A stretch of DNA of 64,000 nt from a bacterium (GTDB taxonomy: Bacteria > Acidobacteriota > Thermoanaerobaculia > Multivoradales > J023): the NCBI GenBank assembly GCA_024226315.1, contig JAAELT010000295.1, positions 58,802 through 122,801 of the forward strand. Direction: 5' to 3'. The notes below the pieces were generated by a model. The model was given only the letters and a program-made list of their open reading frames with translations. It did no database searches and had not been told where the DNA came from. Position 1 is the first letter of the stretch, and every line of letters begins with the position of its first letter. A program made the translations under genes and the position numbers. Below, piece after piece: positions 1 through 8,741 of this stretch.

Positions 1-148
1 GTCGCCTGCGGCGTCGCTCGGCGGCGATTCCCGGAGCGTCATCGCGTTCTATGAGGTCGCAGTGACTCGGGCGTTCGCGACGCCTGCGCCTGAAGGCGTG
101 TTGGTAGAGTCTCGACAGTGGTCCAGAACAGCACGTGCGATAGGATCA

Positions 149-382
149 ATGGTCATGACACAACCAGAGAGAATCCTTCGCGCCGCCCTCTCGCTCCCCG
201 AGGCTGACCGTGCTGACATCGCTGACAGGCTCCTACTGAGCCTCGACGCTGCCGACCAGCGCGAGATCGACGCTCTCTGGGCTCAGGAGGCGGAGTCCCG
301 AATCGAGGCCTACGAGAGCGGCGAGATCAAGGCGATTCCGGGCGAGCAGGTTCTTGCTGGCGTCAAAGCGCGCCAGCGTTGA
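149..382 (+). CDS. Putative addiction-module antitoxin (unstable antitoxin family)
   Basis: A protein of about 77 residues resembling the 'putative addiction module component' family (small unstable antitoxins that pair with RelE/ParE toxins). The family signature is visible in 'ALSLPEADRADIADRLLLSL' followed by the 'AQEAESRIEAYESGEIKAIPGEQVL' region, which is typical of its C-terminus. The open frame starts earlier, at 62, but family homology begins near the ATGs at 149 and 155, so I use 149. Its stop codon overlaps the start of a short ParE-like reading frame (TGATG), the usual layout of antitoxin then toxin. That partner is broken, so the antitoxin is probably an orphan. Family assignment is fairly sure; activity is inference. 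Confidence 0.72.
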   Translation: MVMTQPERILRAALSLPEADRADIADRLLLSLDAADQREIDALWAQEAESRIEAYESGEIKAIPGEQVLAGVKARQR

Positions 383-498
383 TGAAATACTATTTCCTGG
401 CGCCGGCTCGCGATGAGGTCGAAGACCTGGCTACTGGAGAGATCGTGTCGGGTAGATGCGGGCATCATGGCCGTACGTTGCGCTCGGAGACCCGATGA
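382..498 (+). pseudogene. RelE/ParE-type toxin remnant (first ~17 codons only)
   Basis: Starting at the ATG that overlaps the antitoxin stop, the frame reads MKYYFLAPARDEVEDLA, which looks like the beginning of a ParE/RelE toxin (beta strand followed by helix 1). After that the sequence is unrelated and stops after 38 codons, where the family normally has 90-100 residues. The next gene (HAD hydrolase) starts inside this frame at 495. I infer that the toxin body was deleted and the HAD gene now abuts the break. Confidence 0.5.
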
Positions 499-1220
499 AG
501 CTGGCCGACTTCAAAGCCCTGACGTTCGACTGCTACGGTACGCTGATCGACTGGGAGGCGGGGATCTTCGCCGCGCTCCAACCGCTGCTGGCGCTGTGCG
601 AGGAGCCGCCGGTGCGAGACACGGTGCTGGAGGCGTTCGCGGTGGCGGAGTCGGAACAGGAGGCGGCGACGCCAGGGCGGGTCTATCCAGAGATCCTGGA
701 GACTGTGCATCGACGTCTCGCGGCGGAGTGGCGCATCGACGCTTCGGCCGAGGTGCATTCGCGGTTCGGCGCCTCGGTACCGGATTGGCCGGCTTTTCCG
801 GACTCCACGGAAGCACTCCGGTACCTCGGGCGGCATTGCAAGCTGGTCATCTTGTCCAACGTCGATCGCGCCAGCTTTCGGGGCAGCAACGCCCGGTTGG
901 GTGTCGAGCTCGATGCCGTCTACACGGCGCAGGACATCGGCTCCTACAAGCCCGACCGGCGCAACTTCGAGTACCTGATCGGCCGGCTCGGTAGCGACTT
1001 CGGGCTGGAGAAGAGCGACGTCCTTCATACCGCGCAGAGCCTGTTCCACGATCACGAGCCGGCCACCAGCGCCGGCCTGGCGACGGCGTGGATCGATCGC
1101 CGGCATGATCAGGAAGGATGGGGAGCGACGATGGAGCCCGGCGAGCGGCCCGACGTCGACTTCCACTTCGGCAGCATGGCGGATCTGGTGAGAGCGCACC
1201 AGGACAGCCTGGCTTCCTGA
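495..1220 (+). CDS. HAD-superfamily hydrolase, haloacid dehalogenase type II-like
   Basis: A 241-residue HAD hydrolase. Motif I is 'FDCYGTLID', with the nucleophile Asp12 in the D-x-Y-G-T form typical of L-2-haloacid dehalogenase-like enzymes. Motif II is 'ILSNVD', the conserved Lys lies in 'SYKPDRRNF', and the acidic motif III is replaced by the 'SLFHDHEPA' form seen in this subfamily. Substrate could be a 2-haloacid or a small phosphate ester; the sequence does not decide. The frame is open from 456, but the ATG at 495 gives the canonical N-terminus (MKLADFKALTFD). It stands alone between a broken toxin gene and a diguanylate cyclase. Likely cytoplasmic. Confidence 0.85.
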   Translation: MKLADFKALTFDCYGTLIDWEAGIFAALQPLLALCEEPPVRDTVLEAFAVAESEQEAATPGRVYPEILETVHRRLAAEWRIDASAEVHSRFGASVPDWPAFPDSTEALRYLGRHCKLVILSNVDRASFRGSNARLGVELDAVYTAQDIGSYKPDRRNFEYLIGRLGSDFGLEKSDVLHTAQSLFHDHEPATSAGLATAWIDRRHDQEGWGATMEPGERPDVDFHFGSMADLVRAHQDSLAS

Positions 1221-1411
1221 GCGGGAGCGTTCATGGCTCGGGGCGCGCTCAACGGGAAAACAATATCGCAGAAGCCACGGTTCTGATATTTTGTCGACGA
1301 AACCAGTCGAGCTTCGGGCCGGGTAGCGACGTCGACCGATTTCGTGCTCGGTTCCGGTGAGGGGGTCCGAGCTCCGGAGCTCGCGGCTGCCGCGTCCGGA
1401 GAGGGCGCTTC

Positions 1412-2686
1412 ATGCCGATCGGATCGCCCCTCGAACGCGCGAGAGAGAAGGTCCACTTGGCAGACATACCCACCGGCACGGTGCCGCTCGAGCCCGAGCC
1501 TTCGCCGGGCGTGACGGATTCGTCCGTTTCCTGGAGCGATGCGTGGCGCCGTTTGTGGACGCCGCTCGACCCGGACCTGATCGATGCCGGGTACCGTGGC
1601 GAGTGGCTGGTGGCCGGGATCCGGCTGCTGATCATCCTGTTGATGATCTCGTTCCCGCTCGATCAGTTCCTCCGCTCGCCCATGGAGCGAGACACCCAGA
1701 TCGTCTTGTGGGTGGCCGTGGCCGCCCTGGCGGAGGCGCTGGTCCTCTATTCGGCGGTGAGGCGCAGCTGGGGGCGGACCTGGATCGGTTTTCTGAGCGG
1801 TTTCCTCGACGTCTCGCTGGTGACGCTCAGCCTGTGGATCTTCCTGCGGCTCGACCAGCCGCTGGCGGCGACCAACGACCTGGTGATCTTCCCGGTCTAC
1901 CTGTTGGCGATCGGCGCCACGGCCCTGCGCTACGACTGGCGGATCTGTGTTTTGACAGGCGCGAGTGCCATCGTCGAATACCTGGCGCTGGTGAGCTACT
2001 CCGCCTGGCAATGGGACCTCGTGCCGCTCGCCGCCGAGTTCAGCTGGATCGCCCAACTCGGGCGCCTCGGGCTGCTCGGTGTGGCGACGCTGCTGGCGAC
2101 CTCGCTGGTCATACGGGCGCGCGAGCAGCGCCTCTTGTCGACCCGTGACCGGTTGACCGACCTCGCCAACCGCGGTTTCTTCGACGACAACATGAATCGC
2201 CTGGGGGCGATCGCCTCGCGCTCGGGCGAGCCGGTCGCCGTGGTGATGATCGACATCGATCATTTCAAGCGCTTCAACGACTCTCACGGTCACCTGGCGG
2301 GGGACGCGGCGCTCAAAGTGGTGGCCAAGCTGCTGTCGGTGTCGTTTCGCACCACCGACATGATCGCCCGCTACGGCGGCGAGGAGTTCGCCGGCCTGTT
2401 CCCGGGTATGAACATGCCGTATGCCGTGCGGCGTATGGAAGAGCTGCGGGCCACCATCGAGCAGTTGCCAGTGCCGGTCGACGGCCACGGCAATACAAGG
2501 AACGTGACCGTCAGCATGGGGGTTGCCGTCTGGCCGGACGATGGTGCTAGTCTTGTGGAGGTGCTGTCGATCGCCGACCTGCGCCTCTACCAGGCTAAAC
2601 ATTGCGGCCGCAACTGCGTCGTTTCGACCACCCTCGAAGGTGAGCAGGGACGGCGCCGCGGCGACAAACGACGCCGACGGCCGTAG
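1412..2686 (+). CDS. Membrane-bound diguanylate cyclase (GGDEF)
   Basis: A 424-residue protein with an N-terminal membrane region of about six hydrophobic segments (roughly residues 70-235) and a C-terminal GGDEF domain that makes cyclic di-GMP from two GTP. The active-site motif is GGEEF at about residues 322-326. An RxxD inhibitory site (RTTD) lies five residues upstream, so product inhibition is expected. 'DIDHFKRFND' and 'VSMGVAVWP' are also canonical. No sensory domain is recognised apart from the membrane region. It ends 9 bp before an FmdB-type zinc-ribbon gene and may be co-transcribed with it. A purine-rich GGAGAG lies just upstream of the ATG. Confidence 0.93.
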   Translation: MPIGSPLERAREKVHLADIPTGTVPLEPEPSPGVTDSSVSWSDAWRRLWTPLDPDLIDAGYRGEWLVAGIRLLIILLMISFPLDQFLRSPMERDTQIVLWVAVAALAEALVLYSAVRRSWGRTWIGFLSGFLDVSLVTLSLWIFLRLDQPLAATNDLVIFPVYLLAIGATALRYDWRICVLTGASAIVEYLALVSYSAWQWDLVPLAAEFSWIAQLGRLGLLGVATLLATSLVIRAREQRLLSTRDRLTDLANRGFFDDNMNRLGAIASRSGEPVAVVMIDIDHFKRFNDSHGHLAGDAALKVVAKLLSVSFRTTDMIARYGGEEFAGLFPGMNMPYAVRRMEELRATIEQLPVPVDGHGNTRNVTVSMGVAVWPDDGASLVEVLSIADLRLYQAKHCGRNCVVSTTLEGEQGRRRGDKRRRRP

Positions 2687-2695
2687 GAGAGAGCA

Positions 2696-2905
2696 ATGCC
2701 GATCTACGAATATCGTTGCGAAGAGTGTGATCATCGCTTCGAGATCCTCCAGCGGCTGGGAGTGGGGTCGGACGGCCTCGCTTGTCCGAGCTGCGGCACA
2801 CAGCGGCTGGCGAAGCAATTCTCGACCTTCGCCAGCGCCGTGAACGAAGCCAGTACTGGCGCGCAGGCAATGGGGGGCGGTTGCGGCCCTGGTGCCCCCA
2901 CGTGA
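2696..2905 (+). CDS. FmdB-family zinc-ribbon protein
   Basis: A 69-residue protein starting with the family hallmark MPIYEYRCEECDHRFE, with two CxxC pairs (CEEC and CPSC) expected to bind one zinc ion. FmdB-like proteins are called putative regulators but have no settled function. The C-terminus is Gly/Cys-rich (GGGCGPGAPT). A strong ribosome site (AGGAGAG) precedes the ATG. A second FmdB paralogue with a very different tail is at 10797. Confidence 0.85.
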   Translation: MPIYEYRCEECDHRFEILQRLGVGSDGLACPSCGTQRLAKQFSTFASAVNEASTGAQAMGGGCGPGAPT

Positions 2906-2941
2906 CGGATCTGAATCGGCGGCCCGGCGGGTTGCCCTGCT

Positions 2942-2999
2942 TCAGAAACCCGGGTTGAAACCCGGGGCTACTCCTGTATCGCCCTTGTCAGGGCTCGAA
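2942..2999. repeat. REP-like palindromic repeat, copy A
   Basis: Intergenic sequence with the inverted repeat AACCCGGGTTGAAACCCGGGG and a second small palindrome GCCCTTGTCAGGGC. Related CCCGGGG/GCCC-TTCA-GGGC palindromes occur at 19158-19275 and 42140-42381, so this is a dispersed extragenic repeat family. The rest of the 183-bp gap (2906-3088) shows nothing else. Confidence 0.6.
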
Positions 3000-3088
3000 C
3001 CGGATTCGATTCGTGCGCAAGATTCGGCGCTCCGCGGTGTTCCATGATTCGAACGGACACCACGGACCTCGCCTGAAAGGGCTCGAAC

Positions 3089-5101
3089 ATGCCACGACTC
3101 GACTGCAAGGCCTCCCTGATCGCGCTGCTGCTGACTCTTTCGATCTGTGCAGCGCCGCTGGCCGCCGCTGAAACCTCGCTCGAGCTTCCCTGGCGCGAGG
3201 CGGGGCTGACCGAGCGCCAGGCCGCGGCGCATCTGCTCGACCGGTTCGCTTTCGGCGCCGGACCGGGCGACGTCGACCACGTCCTCGAGACCGGTCTCGA
3301 GGAATGGCTCGAAGGGCAGCTCGCTGGCGATCTGCCGGACCCCGAAGTCGATCGCCGGTTGTCGGGCCTGCGCAGTCTGGACTTGTCCACCCGCGAGATG
3401 GTCGAGACCTATCCCAACCCCGGTATGTTGCTGCGCGAGGCCTCTCAGGCCGGAGTGATCGACGAGCCGCGGCCTGCCGACATGGAGGACATGGCCGAGG
3501 GGGATCGCTTCGAACAACGTCGCAAGCTGATGGAGTACGCCCGCGATCAGGGCTACCGACCGATGCGCGAGATGCTCGGCGAGCTGATGGTGCAGAAGCT
3601 CGTCCGTGCCCGCTACTCCGAGAACCAGCTGACGGAGGTCATGACCGACTTCTGGTTCAACCACTTCAACGTCTCGATCACCGACAACGAGAGCCGCCCG
3701 TTCGTCTCCACCTACGAGCGCGACGCCATTCGGCCGTTCGTGCTTGGCGACTTCCGCCAGATGCTCGAGGCGACGGCCAAGCATCCGGCCATGCTGCTGT
3801 ATCTCGACAACGCGCGGTCGGTGGCGGCCGAGGGCGCGCCCACCACCTTCGATCGGGACTCGTACATGCGTTCCCGAGGTCGCGGCGCCCGAGGAGGCTT
3901 CGGGCGCGGCGGCCGAGGAGGACGGTTCGGCGCTCCCCGCGGCGGCGCGGAGGGCGAGCGGCGCCAGGAATTTGCCGATCGCCGGCCTCAGGGCCTGAAC
4001 GAGAACTACGCCCGCGAGCTCATGGAGCTCCACACCCTGGGCGTGGACGGCGGCTACACCCAGGACGACGTGATCGAGGTCGCCCGCGCCTTCTCCGGCT
4101 GGGCTACCTATCCGCCCGGACCGGCACGGCGCGAGGTCGAGCAGCGCATCGAGCGTGCCCGCCGAATTCCAGGCGCCGGCTTCGTGTTCGAGGACGACTT
4201 CCTCTTCCGCGCCGATGCGCACGACGCCGGCAAGAAGACCATCCTCGGCAAGAAGTACCCCAAGGGGCGCGGCATCGAAGACGGGCTCGAGGTGCTCGAT
4301 CAGCTCGCCGCACACCCGTCGACGGCGCGGCACCTGGCCACCAAGCTGGCGGCGCGCTTCGTCGCCGACGAGCCGCCGGCGGAGCTGGTGGAACGTCTGG
4401 CGGAGACCTTCCAGAAGACCGGCGGCGACGTCGAAACGGTGATGCGGGAGCTCGCCGAGTCGCCCGAGCTCTGGAGCGAGGAGGCGCGACGCGCCAAGAT
4501 CAAGTCGCCCTTCGAGCTCGCCGCTTCGGCGCTGCGCGCCACCGGCGCTGAGATCGAGGAGCCCCGTGGGGTGCTCGAATGGGTCCAACGCATGGGTCAG
4601 CCGCTCTACGGCTACCAGGCACCGACCGGCTATCCCGACCGTGCGGAGGCCTGGGTCAACACCGGCTCGCTGCTGAACCGTATGAATTTCTCGCTGCAGC
4701 TGGCCACCGGCCGCATCGCCGGCCTCGAGCTCGACCTGGCGGGCCTCAACGAGAACCGCGAGCCCGAGTCGCTCGACGACGCGCTCGCCACCTACGTGCC
4801 GATCCTGCTCCCCGAGCGCGATTCGGCCGAGACCATCCGTCAGCTCGAGCCGGTGATCCACGATCCCGAGCTGGCGCGCAAGATCGAAGAGGCGGCGCCG
4901 GTCGAGCAGGTCTCGGAGCCCGTGTTCGACGACTGGGACGCCGGACCGTTCGGCGGCCGGGGCTTCGGCGGTCCCGACCGGCCCGGTCGCCGCGGGCGGT
5001 GGGATCGCGGCGCCAGCCAGGCGGCGGTCGAGATCGACAACAGTCCGCTGGCCCACGTCGTGGGGGTGATCCTCGGATCTCCGGAATTCCAGCGCCGATA
5101 G
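3089..5101 (+). CDS. DUF1800 family secreted protein
   Basis: A 670-residue protein with a signal peptide (residues 1-27, ending 'APLAAAE') and a DUF1800 domain: 'AAHLLDRFAFGAGPGDVD', 'MTDFWFNHFNVSI', 'NENYARELMELHTLGVDGGYTQDDVIEVARAFSGW' (shown in part) and a 'GKKYPKGRGIEDGLEVLDQL' segment. DUF1800 proteins are common in Acidobacteriota and Planctomycetota and nearly always pair with DUF1501, as here (next gene, 43 bp away). Function is unknown; a cell-surface or matrix role is often supposed. Two Gly/Arg-rich low-complexity insertions are unusual, one at about residues 262-295 and one near the C-terminus. Confidence 0.88.
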   Translation: MPRLDCKASLIALLLTLSICAAPLAAAETSLELPWREAGLTERQAAAHLLDRFAFGAGPGDVDHVLETGLEEWLEGQLAGDLPDPEVDRRLSGLRSLDLSTREMVETYPNPGMLLREASQAGVIDEPRPADMEDMAEGDRFEQRRKLMEYARDQGYRPMREMLGELMVQKLVRARYSENQLTEVMTDFWFNHFNVSITDNESRPFVSTYERDAIRPFVLGDFRQMLEATAKHPAMLLYLDNARSVAAEGAPTTFDRDSYMRSRGRGARGGFGRGGRGGRFGAPRGGAEGERRQEFADRRPQGLNENYARELMELHTLGVDGGYTQDDVIEVARAFSGWATYPPGPARREVEQRIERARRIPGAGFVFEDDFLFRADAHDAGKKTILGKKYPKGRGIEDGLEVLDQLAAHPSTARHLATKLAARFVADEPPAELVERLAETFQKTGGDVETVMRELAESPELWSEEARRAKIKSPFELAASALRATGAEIEEPRGVLEWVQRMGQPLYGYQAPTGYPDRAEAWVNTGSLLNRMNFSLQLATGRIAGLELDLAGLNENREPESLDDALATYVPILLPERDSAETIRQLEPVIHDPELARKIEEAAPVEQVSEPVFDDWDAGPFGGRGFGGPDRPGRRGRWDRGASQAAVEIDNSPLAHVVGVILGSPEFQRR

Positions 5102-5144
5102 TCACCGTCGACCTCTGCTTCCACCAAGACCAGGAGTCCACACC

Positions 5145-6398
5145 ATGATCGACCGCAGAGCATTCCTGAAAGCCGGAGGCGTCACGCTCTTCACCATCGG
5201 CGCCGGACCCACCTTTCTCGAGCGCGCCGCCGCCGCGGCCACCGGATCGGGCCGGCGCAAGGTCCTGGTCACCATCTTCCAGCGCGGCGCCATGGACGCC
5301 CTGGCGGCGGTGCCGCCGATGGACGAATCGCGGCTGCGCAGCCTGCGCCCGCGGCTCTTCATGGGCGCCGCCCGCTCGGCCGGAGAGGGAGCGGTACACG
5401 ACCTCGGCGTCGGTTTCGGTGTCCATCCGGCTCTCGGCGATCTGCTGCCCCTGTGGCGCGAGAAACAGCTCGCCGTGGTGCACGCCGTCGGCTCGCCGGA
5501 CCCGACCCGCTCCCACTTCGATGCCCAGGACTACATGGAGACCGGTACCCCGGGCCGCAAGGGCACGCCCGACGGTTGGCTCAACCGCGTGGTGGGCAGC
5601 CTGGGCCACGACGCGACACCGTTTCGCGCCGTCTCCATGACCCCTGCCCTGCCGCGCGCCCTCTACGGCGATCACCCGGCCCTGGCGGTGACCAACCTGC
5701 GCAGCTTCAAGGTCGATCTGCCGGGCGCCAGGGCCGCCTCCCAGGCCGTCGGCAAGGGCTTCGAGGCACTCTACGAAGAGACGTCCCAGGACCTGCTGCG
5801 ATCGACCGCCCACGAGACCTTCGAAGCCGTCGACATGCTCGAAAAGCTCGACGTCTCGCGCTACCGGCCGGCACGGGGGGCGCGTTATCCGCGCTCGCCG
5901 CTGGGCACCAGCCTGCAGCAGATAGCCTTCCTCATCAAGTCCGATGTCGGGCTGGAGGTCGCCTTCGCCGAGTCCGGCGGCTGGGACACCCACGTCCAGC
6001 AGGGCACGGCCACCGGCTCCTTCGCCCGCCGTGCCGACGACCTGGCTAGCTCCATCACCGCCTTCTGGAAAGACCTCGGCGTCCACCGCGACGACGTCGT
6101 GTTGATGACCATGACCGAGTTCGGCCGTACCGCCGCCGAGAACGGCTCCGCCGGCACCGACCACGGCCACGGCTCGTGTCTCTTCGTCCTCGGCGGGGAC
6201 GTCGACGGCGGCAAGGTCCACGGCCGCCTCCCCGGCCTTTCGCGCGACGCCCTCTATGAAGGCCGCGACCTGCCCGTCACCACCGACTTCCGGGCGGTGT
6301 TCTCGGAAGTCGCGGGTCAGCACTTCGGCCTGGCACCAGGTGTCGAGCTGTTCCCGGGCTGGCGCGGGGAGGGGATCCCGTTGTTCCGCCGGGCCTGA
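5145..6398 (+). CDS. DUF1501 family secreted protein (Tat signal)
   Basis: A 417-residue DUF1501 protein. The N-terminus MIDRRAFLKAGGVTLFTIG carries a twin-arginine (RRxFLK) motif, so folded export through Tat is predicted. The domain belongs to the alkaline-phosphatase/sulfatase-like fold: 'HFDAQDYMETGTPG', 'GGWDTHVQQG', 'MTEFGRTAAENGSAGTDHGH' contain the Asp/His positions that may bind metal. It pairs with the preceding DUF1800 gene and the two are probably co-transcribed and act together. The substrate is unknown. SD CAGGAG precedes the start. Confidence 0.88.
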   Translation: MIDRRAFLKAGGVTLFTIGAGPTFLERAAAAATGSGRRKVLVTIFQRGAMDALAAVPPMDESRLRSLRPRLFMGAARSAGEGAVHDLGVGFGVHPALGDLLPLWREKQLAVVHAVGSPDPTRSHFDAQDYMETGTPGRKGTPDGWLNRVVGSLGHDATPFRAVSMTPALPRALYGDHPALAVTNLRSFKVDLPGARAASQAVGKGFEALYEETSQDLLRSTAHETFEAVDMLEKLDVSRYRPARGARYPRSPLGTSLQQIAFLIKSDVGLEVAFAESGGWDTHVQQGTATGSFARRADDLASSITAFWKDLGVHRDDVVLMTMTEFGRTAAENGSAGTDHGHGSCLFVLGGDVDGGKVHGRLPGLSRDALYEGRDLPVTTDFRAVFSEVAGQHFGLAPGVELFPGWRGEGIPLFRRA

Positions 6399-6466
6399 GT
6401 ACCGGAGACGGTTCGGTTAGAATGCCGCTTGCGGAGCTGTGAGGCAATGCGAAGCAGGAGGCGACG

Positions 6467-6790
6467 ATGCTGGACGGCAGGATCCAGAAGCTCTTGGCGG
6501 AGGTGAAGTCGGGTCTCGAGCGCCTGTACGGCGATCGCCTGAGGGGACTGTTCCTCTTCGGCTCCCATGCCCGTGGCGAGGCGGAAGCCGGCTCCGATCT
6601 CGATGTCCTGATCATCCTGGACGAGGTGGAGCACTACTACGGTGAGCTTGAGCGCACGGGCGAGCTAACCGCTTCCCTCTCCCTGCGCTACGACCTCACC
6701 GTCAGCCGCGTCTTCATGTCGGAAGCGGACTGGCGCCGTGGCGACGGCCCGTTTCTCCAGAACGTCCGAGAGGATGCGATCGCCGCTTGA
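6467..6790 (+). CDS. MNT-type minimal nucleotidyltransferase (antitoxin of MNT/HEPN pair)
   Basis: A 107-residue minimal nucleotidyltransferase. The catalytic signature is GSHARGEAEAGSDLDVLI, i.e. GSx10DxD. Such proteins pair with HEPN partners as toxin-antitoxin modules, in which the nucleotidyltransferase can modify and silence the HEPN RNase. The next gene is a HEPN protein and overlaps its stop codon. A good AGGAGG ribosome site precedes the ATG. Family assignment is sure; the TA role is inferred from the pair. Confidence 0.87.
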   Translation: MLDGRIQKLLAEVKSGLERLYGDRLRGLFLFGSHARGEAEAGSDLDVLIILDEVEHYYGELERTGELTASLSLRYDLTVSRVFMSEADWRRGDGPFLQNVREDAIAA

Positions 6791-7209
6791 AAGACCATAC
6801 CCTTCTTCTACTCGAGAAGGCCGAGCACAGCATTCGGGCTGCACGGATACTGCTCGAGGCTGACGAGCCGGACTTTGCGACCAGCAGAGCCTACTATGCG
6901 ATGTTCTACGTCGCCGAGGCGTTGCTTTTCGAACGCGACCTCGCTTTCAGCAAGCACACCGCCGTGCAGGCCGCCTACGGCAAAGAGTTTGCCCGCACCG
7001 CACTCCTGGACCCCAAGTTCCATCGATGGCTGCTCAACGCCTTCGATGCCCGACTTCGAGGCGACTATCAGGTCGGCTCCACGGTGACCGAGGAGGATGT
7101 CGAGACGGCACTGGGCCAAGCACAGGAGTTCCTCGTCGCGGCAAGAGAGTTTCTCGAAGAAGATTCCGGCGGGACGCCCGAAGACGCCCCGCTGGCGCCG
7201 GAAGGCTAG
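6787..7209 (+). CDS. HEPN-domain protein (predicted RNase toxin)
   Basis: A 140-residue helical HEPN protein. It has the conserved 'TSRAYYAMFYVAEALLF' helix and an R-x6-H motif (RDLAFSKH), the RNase signature of HEPN toxins. The start is a TTG that overlaps the stop of the nucleotidyltransferase gene (TTGA), so translation is coupled. The C-terminal ~20 residues are acidic and Pro-rich. The module appears intact, unlike most toxin genes in this window. Confidence 0.85.
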   Translation: MKDHTLLLLEKAEHSIRAARILLEADEPDFATSRAYYAMFYVAEALLFERDLAFSKHTAVQAAYGKEFARTALLDPKFHRWLLNAFDARLRGDYQVGSTVTEEDVETALGQAQEFLVAAREFLEEDSGGTPEDAPLAPEG

Positions 7210-7286
7210 GCCAGCCACCGAGATTCCGCTGGGACGCCAGGCTCAAGCGATTCGGGTAGACTGGGCCGCCGACGGCCCGGACACCC

Positions 7287-8741
7287 ATGAACAAACGACT
7301 CCTGCTGCCACTGATCCTCCTTTCCGCCCCGGCCGCCCTGGCCGAGACGCCTCCGGACGCCGTGCGCGAGCCGGCGGTGGTCCACCTGGAGGTGCCCGAC
7401 GATCCGTACGTGGCGGTGCCGATCGAGAGCCGGGTCACCGGCCCGGCGTTTCGGGCGGTGCGCGGTGCGTTCGCCAGCGTGCAGGTCAACGTCGACGGGG
7501 CGGGGATGAACATCGTCGGCGACGCGGCGAATGAGCCGTCGATCGCGGTGGACCTCACCGGCTCGCAGCGGGTCGCGATCGGCTGGCGGCAGTTCGACAC
7601 CATCACCAGCAGCTTTCGCCAGGCTGGCTGGGGCCAGACCGCGGACGGCGGCGCCACCTGGACGACCGGCACGATCGAGCCGGGTGTCTTCCGGTCCGAC
7701 CCGGTGCTCGACTCCGACGCCGCGGGGAACTTCTACTACAACAGCCTGTCGGTCCCAGGCACCTTCCAGTGCGATGTGTTTCGGTCCGCGGACGGCGGCG
7801 CCACCTGGGACAGTGGCGTCTACGCCCTCGGTGGCGACAAGCAGTGGATGGCGATCGACCGCGGCGCCGGTGTCGGCGCCGGGAACGTCTACAGCAACTG
7901 GTCGGAATCGGCCAGCTGCTGCGCCGACACCAGCTTCACGCGCTCGACCGACGGCGGCGACTCGTACGAGAACGCCGGCTCGATGCCGCAGCAGCCGCGG
8001 TTCGGCACGACCGCGGTGGCACCCTCGGGCAACGTCTACGTCGCCGGGGCCGGCGGGTTTGGCAACACGATCTACGTGGTCAAGTCGACGACGTTGCAGG
8101 ACCCTGGCCTGGCGCCGGCGTTCGATTCCGCGGTGGCGGTCGACCTCGGCGGGTCGCCGGGCCTCGGCGGAGGACCCAATCCGGGCGGCCTGTCGGGACA
8201 GGTCTGGGTCGCGACGTCTCAGGCGCCCGGGCTGGCCCAGGACGAGGTCTATGTGCTCGCCTCGGTGGACCCGCCGGGAACCGACCCGCTGGACGTCCAC
8301 TTCGTGCGCTCCACCGACGGCGGCGCGACGTGGAGCACACCGGTGCGGGTGAACGACGACGCCGGCGATGCGTGGCAGTGGTTCGGCACCATGTCGGTGG
8401 CTCCCGGCGGGCGGATCGACGTGGTGTGGAACGACAGCCGCTCCGACCCCGGCGGCTTCGATTCGGCGCTCTACTACTCTTTCTCCACCGACGGTGGCGT
8501 CAGCTGGTCATCCGATGTCCCCTTGTCGCCGTCCTTCGACCCCCATCTCGGTTGGCCGCAGCAGGACAAGATCGGCGACTACTACGACATGGTGTCGGAA
8601 GACGACGTGGTCCACGTCGCCTGGGCCGCCACGTTCAACGGCGAGCAGGACGTCTACTACCTGCGTCTCGAGGTCCCCGGCCTGTTCACGGACGGCTTCG
8701 AGTCGGGCGATACCGGTGCCTGGTCGGGCTCGACGCCCTAG
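7287..8741 (+). CDS. Secreted BNR/Asp-box repeat protein with 'FESGDTGAWS' tail
   Basis: A 484-residue exported protein (signal peptide residues 1-20, ending 'PAALAE'). It has four or more Asp-box motifs (SADGGATWDSG, STDGGDSYEN, STDGGATWSTP, STDGGVSWSS), which mark a sialidase-like beta-propeller. No sialidase catalytic arginine triad is evident, so it may be a binding or structural propeller. The last residues read 'LFTDGFESGDTGAWSGSTP', a C-terminal motif frequent in secreted proteins of some Gram-negative groups and possibly a sorting or processing tag. Its TAG stop shares the palindrome CTAG with the stop of convergent moeA. Confidence 0.8.
   Translation: MNKRLLLPLILLSAPAALAETPPDAVREPAVVHLEVPDDPYVAVPIESRVTGPAFRAVRGAFASVQVNVDGAGMNIVGDAANEPSIAVDLTGSQRVAIGWRQFDTITSSFRQAGWGQTADGGATWTTGTIEPGVFRSDPVLDSDAAGNFYYNSLSVPGTFQCDVFRSADGGATWDSGVYALGGDKQWMAIDRGAGVGAGNVYSNWSESASCCADTSFTRSTDGGDSYENAGSMPQQPRFGTTAVAPSGNVYVAGAGGFGNTIYVVKSTTLQDPGLAPAFDSAVAVDLGGSPGLGGGPNPGGLSGQVWVATSQAPGLAQDEVYVLASVDPPGTDPLDVHFVRSTDGGATWSTPVRVNDDAGDAWQWFGTMSVAPGGRIDVVWNDSRSDPGGFDSALYYSFSTDGGVSWSSDVPLSPSFDPHLGWPQQDKIGDYYDMVSEDDVVHVAWAATFNGEQDVYYLRLEVPGLFTDGFESGDTGAWSGSTP

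Noticed and set aside
1109..2818. Very long minus-strand open frame (569 codons) opposite the HAD and GGDEF genes
   Set aside because: It is antisense to two clear genes. Its His/Arg/Gln-rich composition is typical of shadow frames in high-GC DNA, and it shows no family motif.
2942..5056. 704-codon minus-strand open frame opposite the DUF1800 gene
   Set aside because: Shadow of a well-supported gene; no start context and no recognisable domain.
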